A DNA stretch of 64,000 nucleotides from NCBI GenBank assembly GCA_048262255.1, contig JBLXFH010000001.1, positions 1,674,001 to 1,738,000 on the forward strand. Direction: 5' to 3'. The notes beneath the pieces are model-generated. The model made no database searches, was not told the origin of the DNA, and saw only the letters and a program-made list of their open reading frames with translations. The DNA comes from JABMNT01 sp048262255 (GTDB lineage Bacteria > Pseudomonadota > Alphaproteobacteria > Rhodospirillales > Casp-alpha2). The position numbers and the translations under genes were made by a program. This document shows positions 59,076 to 64,000 of this stretch, piece after piece. Each line of letters starts with the position of its first letter. Position 1 is the stretch's first letter.

Positions 59076-60341
59076 TTATTCTGCCGCCGCAGCGCTAGGC
59101 ACTGGGCTTTCGCGCACCGGCAGGTGAACCAGCGCTGAAAAGGCTGAGACGCCCACACCGACCCACCAGACGACTGTGTAAGAATGGTAGGCATCATACA
59201 TGACGCCGCCCAGCCAGACGCCGAGGAAGGAACCCAACTGGTGGGAGAAGAAAACAATCCCATACAGCGTACCCATATAACGAAGCCCGTAAATCTGTGC
59301 GACCAGACCGGATGTGAGCGGCACCGTCGCCAGCCACAGAGCACCCATAACGGTTGAGAACAGGATGACCGTAACGGGCGTCATGGGGGTCAGGATGAAA
59401 GCCGCGGCAGCGACTGTGCGGCCCGTGTAGATGCCAGCCAGCAGATACTTTTTGGAATATTTTTTCCCTAACGCCCCGGCGGTAATCGAGCCGACAATAT
59501 TGGCGGCGCCAATAATCGCGATGGAAAAGGCGCCGAGCGAAGAGGTGCTGTCAATGCCCAGGCTTCTTATGATGCTTTCGGTCGGAATGGCGGCGCAGGC
59601 TTCCGTGACGAAGGCCGGAAAATGCGCCGTGACAAAGGCCAACTGGAAGCCGCAGGAGAAAAAGCCAACGAAAATCATGCTGAACGTCGGGTCGCGAAAG
59701 GCCTTGCCCAGAACCTCACCAAGCGTTTCATTCAACTGGGTCGGGTTTGGCGCCTGTGTCTCGCGCATAAACGGCAGCACTACCAGCACGGCAATAATCA
59801 GCCCCGCAAAGACGACAAACACAGAAGCCCAGTTCATGGATTGCAGCAGATAATCGGCGAGCGGTGGGCCGACGATCTGTCCGGCGGAACCGGCCGCCGT
59901 GGCGATGCCCAGCGCCAGAGAGCGGTTGTCGTCACTGGAGCTACGGCCAACGGCGGCCAGGATGACGCCAAAACCGGTCCCGGCGACGCCAAAGCCGACC
60001 AGAATTTCATAAAACTGATGCGCTTGCGGAGTGACGGCAAAACTGCTCAAGACCAAACCCAAAGCGTAAACAAGGGCGCCAATGATGATTGCTTTCCGAT
60101 CACCGATTTTCTCGGCGATGGCACCAAAAATCGGCTGACCGATGCCCCAGGCCAGGTTCTGGATGGCAATGGCCATGGAAAATTCGGAGCGCAGCCAGCC
60201 AAACTGGTCGGCAATGGGAATCTGAAACACCCCGAAACTGGCACGGATCGAAAACCCGGTGAGCAGGATAATGCAGCCGGAAATCAGAATTGGCGAAAAA
60301 AGCGGCGACGTGCGGGGATCCGTTATCTTGCTGGCAGCCAT
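59076..60341 (-). CDS. MFS transporter, oxalate/formate antiporter-like (OFA group)
   Basis: 421 residues with twelve predicted helices. GFSIRASFGVFQIPIADQFGWLRSEFSMAIAIQNLAWGIGQPIFGAIAEK spans the first helices and is typical of OFA/MCT-like members of the major facilitator superfamily, which carry monocarboxylates. The helix 7-8 region has GSITAGALGKKYSKKYLL. GGAG lies 9 bases before the ATG. It could bring in or export a carboxylate such as lactate, oxalate or a ureide product; there is no operon to settle it. Confidence 0.9.
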   Translation of the reverse strand: MAASKITDPRTSPLFSPILISGCIILLTGFSIRASFGVFQIPIADQFGWLRSEFSMAIAIQNLAWGIGQPIFGAIAEKIGDRKAIIIGALVYALGLVLSSFAVTPQAHQFYEILVGFGVAGTGFGVILAAVGRSSSDDNRSLALGIATAAGSAGQIVGPPLADYLLQSMNWASVFVVFAGLIIAVLVVLPFMRETQAPNPTQLNETLGEVLGKAFRDPTFSMIFVGFFSCGFQLAFVTAHFPAFVTEACAAIPTESIIRSLGIDSTSSLGAFSIAIIGAANIVGSITAGALGKKYSKKYLLAGIYTGRTVAAAAFILTPMTPVTVILFSTVMGALWLATVPLTSGLVAQIYGLRYMGTLYGIVFFSHQLGSFLGVWLGGVMYDAYHSYTVVWWVGVGVSAFSALVHLPVRESPVPSAAAAE

Positions 60342-60703
60342 TTATGTTTACTCCAGAATCAAATGCCGACAGCTCAGAACGCTATAAATGCTAAGGGCGA
60401 GAGGATTTTGCGGATATAACTTGAGAAAACATATTGTGCGTCACTCGACGACATTTGATCAACTGCAAAAATTATAATTCTCGATATTATCTATTCTAAT
60501 GCATAAGCTCAAGGGTCGACTCTAGAGTATCCGTTTCTCCAGTAAGCGAGTGATTTCAGCACGTTCCGCCATATCAGTTTAGGTTGAGGGTATTTGAACA
60601 ATGTCACAACTGTGGTATCTACAAGGGGCTGTTTCGATTCGCAGAGTCTAAACTTTAGTAACTACGCTTTCTGTGCACGCCTAAATAGATCAGGATTAAT
60701 TAA
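60342..60703. other. 362-base AT-rich gap ahead of the restriction-modification pair
   Basis: No gene is supported. The region is AT-rich and marks the left boundary of the restriction-modification segment. A 17-codon minus frame (60572 to 60522) reads MAERAEITRLLEKRIL and then stops; it has no ribosome site. It overlaps GGTCGACTCTAGAG (60514-60527), which is identical to a stretch of common cloning polylinkers. Confidence 0.4.
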
Positions 60704-61339
60704 ATGGATAAGACGCCGTCAGAAGAGTTGCAAAAGTTTCTTGGTGATCAGAAATTCGCAACAATTATGGCCGACCCTCCTTGGCGGTTTCAAAACCGGA
60801 CTGGAAAAATTGCGCCTGAACATGCGCGACTTGCACGATATTCCACGTTGTCGCTACAGGAAATATGCGATCTTCCAGTTCAAAATCATTTGAAAGATAC
60901 AGCGCATTGTTATCTTTGGGTCCCTAATGCCCTGCTCCCGGACGGTTTACGTGTCTTGGATTCTTGGGGCTTTCAATACAAATCTAATATCATCTGGCAT
61001 AAAATCCGGAAAGATGGTGGATCGGACGGGCGCGGCGTTGGGTTCTATTTCCGAAATGTGACGGAAATTATACTGTTCGGGGTAAAAGGGAAGAATGCCA
61101 GAACTCTGCCGCCGGCCCGGAGTCAGGTTAATTTATTTGGGACACGGAAGCGGGAACACTCTCGAAAACCAGATGAGCAATTTGATATTATCGAAAGTTG
61201 TAGCCCAGGACCTTTTTTAGAATTATTTGGTCGAGGTGTCCGGAAAGGGTGGACCGTTTGGGGGAACCAAGCCAATGAAGACTATCGCCCAACGTGGGAT
61301 ACGTACAAATATAATTCCGTTGTTGAAGCCGCAGAATGA
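60704..61339 (+). CDS. MT-A70-family DNA N6-adenine methyltransferase
   Basis: 211 residues. The catalytic motif is MADPPW near residue 24 and the SAM-binding part includes SCSPGPFLELFGRG near 178, as in MT-A70-like adenine methylases. It would methylate adenine in the site cut by the nuclease encoded next, with which it overlaps by ATGA (61336-61339). AGGA lies 8 bases before the ATG. It is AT-richer than the chromosome around it, as expected for a mobile restriction-modification module. MT-A70 proteins can also methylate RNA; the partner nuclease makes DNA the likelier substrate. Confidence 0.9.
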   Translation: MDKTPSEELQKFLGDQKFATIMADPPWRFQNRTGKIAPEHARLARYSTLSLQEICDLPVQNHLKDTAHCYLWVPNALLPDGLRVLDSWGFQYKSNIIWHKIRKDGGSDGRGVGFYFRNVTEIILFGVKGKNARTLPPARSQVNLFGTRKREHSRKPDEQFDIIESCSPGPFLELFGRGVRKGWTVWGNQANEDYRPTWDTYKYNSVVEAAE

Positions 61340-62082
61340 GCGATGATCTTAGGTTGGATAATGAGGATTCACTCGACGATGTTTCGAACGGGAAAATTGC
61401 TGATAATGCGGAAACTGTAACCAAAGTCTTTGATGCTGAAATTAGAAATAAGTTTGAAATATTTAGCTATCGAAACGCAGCACCTATTTTAGCAAATAGT
61501 TTTAATGAACAGTTTGAGGACATAGTCGAAGGACTGAGAGCGTTTAAAATCTCGCGTAATATGATCCGAATGCCCGGAGGCAATAAAGGACCTATCGCCA
61601 AGTATACCGATACTTTATTCACCGAAGAGCGGGGGTGGCAAGAAAGCCGGATAACGGCTGACCTTCATGTGAAACTACTCCATGCCAAGCGCAAAAGCAC
61701 CATCTTATCCCAATACGTCCGGCAAGGATTTCTGGATGGACATCGGATTGATTTTTTAAATGGTCGTGTCGCTTTAGATCTTGAGTGGAACAGCAAAGAC
61801 CAGACATATGACCGCGACCTATATGCGTTTTCTGCCTTTTATGACGCTGGCGCGATTGACCTTGGTATAATTTTAACGCGCGGGTCGTCTTTGAATAACG
61901 CATTCTTTCGGGGCCTTGGGAAGGTTCTGAAGGAGGATGGGACGGAAGGGCGGGAAGAAGTCTATAAAAAATTTGGCGCATCTACAACTTGGATGGGTAA
62001 ATTGCTTTACCGCTTAGATGCGGGCAGGAACGGGGGGTGCCCAGTTTTGGCCATTGGAATTACCCCAAACTGCATCACTTAA
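61336..62082 (+). CDS. BglII/BstYI-family type II restriction endonuclease
   Basis: 248 residues. The fold core has Asp139 in HRIDFLNGRV and Asp148 and Glu150 in ALDLEWNSKD, the same spacing (9 and 2) as Asp84, Glu93 and Gln95 of BglII. The following YAFSAFYDAGAIDLGIILTRG agrees with the family. It cleaves double-stranded DNA at a site protected by the neighbouring methyltransferase. BglII-family enzymes recognise AGATCT or RGATCY-type sites, but specificity cannot be read here. Overlap with the methylase gene ensures methylase-first expression. The N-terminal 30 residues are acidic and poorly conserved. Confidence 0.83.
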   Translation: MSDDLRLDNEDSLDDVSNGKIADNAETVTKVFDAEIRNKFEIFSYRNAAPILANSFNEQFEDIVEGLRAFKISRNMIRMPGGNKGPIAKYTDTLFTEERGWQESRITADLHVKLLHAKRKSTILSQYVRQGFLDGHRIDFLNGRVALDLEWNSKDQTYDRDLYAFSAFYDAGAIDLGIILTRGSSLNNAFFRGLGKVLKEDGTEGREEVYKKFGASTTWMGKLLYRLDAGRNGGCPVLAIGITPNCIT

Positions 62083-62396
62083 GATTATAGGCGAGCTTCC
62101 GGCGTAACCGCAAAATTGCTCAAAACTGGACCTAGCGCGTTAGTGTAGGGGGTGCTCTTCAGGGTATCCCTCTTTTTCCCCGGTGAAGGTTCCGTTGGGG
62201 GCTGAGCGTTCTCACAGGAGTTCGCGTTGCCGACTGGGCTGGCCGGTTTCTGGTCACGAAAGCTTGAGACCAGTGACCGCTGTTTTCTTTGGCTTGATGT
62301 GCCTGAAATTTAGAATATTTTGACGCCTTGCCGTATTCGACAATGCATGTGGTCGCCGATTTTTCAAATAACTCCCAATAAAGGCAAGATATTCAA
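62083..62396. other. 314-base GC-rich gap with several potential hairpins
   Basis: No open frame here is convincing. Composition returns sharply to GC-rich. CCCC and GGGG runs at about 62179-62200, and CTGGTC (62250-62255) with GACCAG (62268-62273), can form stems. It lies in front of the putative selenate transporter operon and could be its leader or a small RNA gene. I recognise no Rfam family. Confidence 0.35.
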
Positions 62397-63317
62397 ATGA
62401 TCAAAAAACGCCCTGTAGGCCTCAATTTCCGCTTCGCATCGTTGAAATATATCGCGGCCTTGTTGCTGTGGGGGCTGGTTGCCTTGTCAATGTTTGCGCC
62501 GATTTATGACGCGCGGGCATCCGATAAATTCATTTTTACAGCTATCCCCGATGAAGACGAAACCCGCCTGCGCGAGCGGTTCGACAAAGTTGCAAGTTAT
62601 TTAAGCCAGAAACTCGGCGTTGATGTGAGCTATATCCCGGTCAAGTCCTATGCGGCAGCGGTTACCGCGTTTCGCAATGACCAGGTGCAATTGGCCTGGT
62701 TTGGCGGCTTGTCCGGAGTGCGCGCCCGTGCCCTCGTTCCCGGCTCACAGGCCATTGCCCAGGGTTTTGAGGATCAGGCTTTTGTTACCTACTTTATCGC
62801 TCACGCCAGTACAGGTCTGAATGCATCAGAAGCGTTTCCTATGGGTATCGATGGCAAGACATTCACCTTTGGCTCCAAGGGCTCGACCTCGGGACGATTG
62901 ATGCCGGAGTTTCATGTTCGCGAACGTCTTGGTAAATCTCCGGATGAGGCTTTTGAAAAGGTCGGTTTCAGCGGTAACCATTCGCGCACCATACAGCTTG
63001 TGCAGTCGGGCGCTTACCAGGTGGGTGCCGTCAATTTTGCGGTTTGGGACAACGAACTGAAAGCTGGCAAGATTGACCCGGCCAAGGTGTCGATCATCTG
63101 GAAAACCCCACCCTATCCGGATTACCAGTGGTCCATCCGGGGTGATGTGGACGCCCGCTGGGGAGATGGTTTCAAGGACAAGGTGACAGAGGCCTTGCTG
63201 GGGATGAACGATGCCGATCTGCTCGCCTCTTTCCCGCGCCAAAGCTTTATTCCCGCATCAAACGCCGATTACCAGCCTATTGTCGATGTGGCGAAAGCCA
63301 TCAAGTTGATTGATTGA
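62397..63317 (+). CDS. Putative selenate ABC transporter, periplasmic binding protein (PhnD-like)
   Basis: 306 residues. A long signal peptide (about 1-40, hydrophobic core AALLLWGLVALSMFAP) precedes a PhnD-type domain: FTAIPDEDETRLRERF near residue 46, VKSYAAAVTAFRNDQVQLAWFGGLSG near 80 and AHASTGLNASEAF near 130. This sequence set matches, as I recall it, the NCBI family for a putative selenate-binding protein (ABC_peri_selen) found with selD/selU. It would bind an oxyanion in the periplasm. A SelU gene in the same window supports a selenium role; phosphonate or another oxyanion remains possible. Confidence 0.88.
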   Translation: MIKKRPVGLNFRFASLKYIAALLLWGLVALSMFAPIYDARASDKFIFTAIPDEDETRLRERFDKVASYLSQKLGVDVSYIPVKSYAAAVTAFRNDQVQLAWFGGLSGVRARALVPGSQAIAQGFEDQAFVTYFIAHASTGLNASEAFPMGIDGKTFTFGSKGSTSGRLMPEFHVRERLGKSPDEAFEKVGFSGNHSRTIQLVQSGAYQVGAVNFAVWDNELKAGKIDPAKVSIIWKTPPYPDYQWSIRGDVDARWGDGFKDKVTEALLGMNDADLLASFPRQSFIPASNADYQPIVDVAKAIKLID

Positions 63318-63990
63318 TGGATCGACAGGCCCCTTGTTTCAATTAACCGAAGCGTCGCTGGGGTATGACCAGGGCGTTGTCCTGCGCAATATATCGCTCA
63401 CGATTGCGCGGGGCGAGCGGGTGGCTTTGGTGGGCGAAAGCGGCGTCGGTAAATCGACATTGTTATCGGCGCTGCAGTCACAGTTTAAAGACAAGGCGGC
63501 GCTGATCCCTCAGAATGCCGGGCTGGTCCACAATCTAAGCGTCTTCCACAACATCTATATGGGGCGGCTCAACGCCCATTCCACCGCCTATAATCTGCTC
63601 AATCTGGCCTGGCCGCAAAATCGCGAGATTGACAAAATTCGGCCCTTGGTCGAGCAATTGGATCTGGGTGACTCCCTGTTCAAAAGTACTGGCGAACTAT
63701 CCGGTGGGCAACAACAGCGCACGGCAGTGTGCCGGGCGTTGTTTCAGGGCGGGCCAGCGGTCATTGGTGACGAGCCGGTTTCGGCTCTGGATCATCCGAT
63801 GGCCAAGCGGGTGATGACGGCGCTCTGCGCTGAGTTTGAAACAGTTGTCCTCGCCCTGCACGATGTGGAGTTGGCGCTTTCCTATTCGAGCCGGATTGTC
63901 GGCCTTAAGGATGGAGCCATTGCCTTCGATCAGCCGGCTGAAAAGTTATCGCCTCGTGATCTCGACTTTCTGTATGAGCGCAGGTCGTGA
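63310..63990 (+). CDS. Putative selenate ABC transporter ATP-binding protein (PhnC-like)
   Basis: 226 residues. Walker A is GESGVGKSTL near residue 42, the signature is LSGGQQQRTAVCRAL and Walker B is AVIGDEPVSALD, followed by a switch His in LALHDVELA. A TTG start at 63310 overlaps the end of the binding-protein gene; another TTG at 63334 is possible, and no ATG fits. It powers the transporter whose binding protein is just upstream. A GTG at 63987 in GTGA may begin the permease gene at the window edge. Confidence 0.87.
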   Translation: MIDGSTGPLFQLTEASLGYDQGVVLRNISLTIARGERVALVGESGVGKSTLLSALQSQFKDKAALIPQNAGLVHNLSVFHNIYMGRLNAHSTAYNLLNLAWPQNREIDKIRPLVEQLDLGDSLFKSTGELSGGQQQRTAVCRALFQGGPAVIGDEPVSALDHPMAKRVMTALCAEFETVVLALHDVELALSYSSRIVGLKDGAIAFDQPAEKLSPRDLDFLYERRS

Positions 63991-64000
63991 AAAGCCCGCG
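63987..64000 (+). CDS. Possible start of the transporter permease gene, cut by the window edge
   Basis: A GTG at 63987 overlaps the ATPase stop (GTGA) and stays open to the edge, reading M-K-S-P. A PhnE-like permease is expected at this place in such operons. Only four codons are visible, so this rests on synteny. Confidence 0.3.

Noticed and set aside
1..64000. CRISPR arrays, tRNA or rRNA genes, insertion sequences, prophage
   Set aside because: No regular repeats with spacers, no cloverleaf or rRNA sequence, and no transposase, integrase or phage structural frame was seen on reading both strands.

Overview
The window reads as part of an alphaproteobacterial chromosome, probably from a marine or soil heterotroph. 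This is inferred from dense, moderately GC-rich coding, strong Shine-Dalgarno sites, and families common in that class: PAS_5-type proteins, TrpXYZ-like ABC transporters, BigR/SqrR-like ArsR regulators and many small-acid catabolic modules. I found no rRNA, tRNA, CRISPR array or insertion sequence. Two stretches are clearly AT-richer than the rest and look acquired: about 8.25-9.67 kb (lipoprotein plus a secreted Cys-rich micropeptide) and about 60.35-62.08 kb (a type II restriction-modification pair).

Layout. 0-8.2 kb: a cold-shock gene, then a minus-strand run of FKBP-rhodanese fusion, recQ, a PEP mutase/isocitrate lyase-like lyase, a CoxG-like protein, an acylating aldehyde dehydrogenase and a SucC/SucD-like acyl-CoA ligase. 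9.7-12.4 kb: larC-larE-larB, the whole pathway for the nickel-pincer nucleotide cofactor. 12.4-29.2 kb: accessory catabolism and transport (TauE/SafE, AraC, EamA, HpaI-type aldolase, Ldh2 dehydrogenase, TrpXYZ-like ABC transporter, D-2-hydroxyacid dehydrogenase, TPR glycosyltransferase, IlvD/Edd dehydratase, selenouridine synthase, LysR). 29.3-33.3 kb: a DksA-like protein behind an FNR-type box, a damaged CPBP protease gene, and two divergent LarA-family genes, which are the likely users of the cofactor made at 10 kb. 33.3-41.4 kb: a sulfur zone (TusA, YedE-type thiosulfate carrier, SoxW-like thioredoxin, CysG, a thiol-sensor-like ArsR, TauE/SafE).

41.4-50.3 kb is a compact minus-strand operon for ureide nitrogen: allantoate amidohydrolase, ureidoglycine-glyoxylate aminotransferase, the three oxamate carbamoyltransferase subunits (AllF, AllG, AllH), carbamate kinase, plus a 59-residue protein, a gamma-glutamyltransferase-like enzyme and a TauE/SafE permease. 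Read in order it converts allantoate to oxamate and carbamoyl phosphate and recovers ATP. 50.5-53.9 kb holds a sugar-acid module (SDR, mannitol/fructuronate reductase, enolase-superfamily enzyme). 54-60.3 kb holds a PAS protein, an amidohydrolase-TauE-ThDP enzyme operon, a GDT1-type cation exporter and an MFS carrier. The window closes with the restriction-modification pair and the start of a putative selenate ABC transporter, which pairs functionally with the selenouridine synthase at 26.4 kb.

The main candidates for novelty are the split nickel-pincer system with two dissimilar LarA enzymes, the ureide operon with its micro-ORF and GGT/TauE additions, the secreted Cys-rich micropeptide translationally coupled to a lipoprotein, and the acylating aldehyde dehydrogenase/acyl-CoA ligase cluster.
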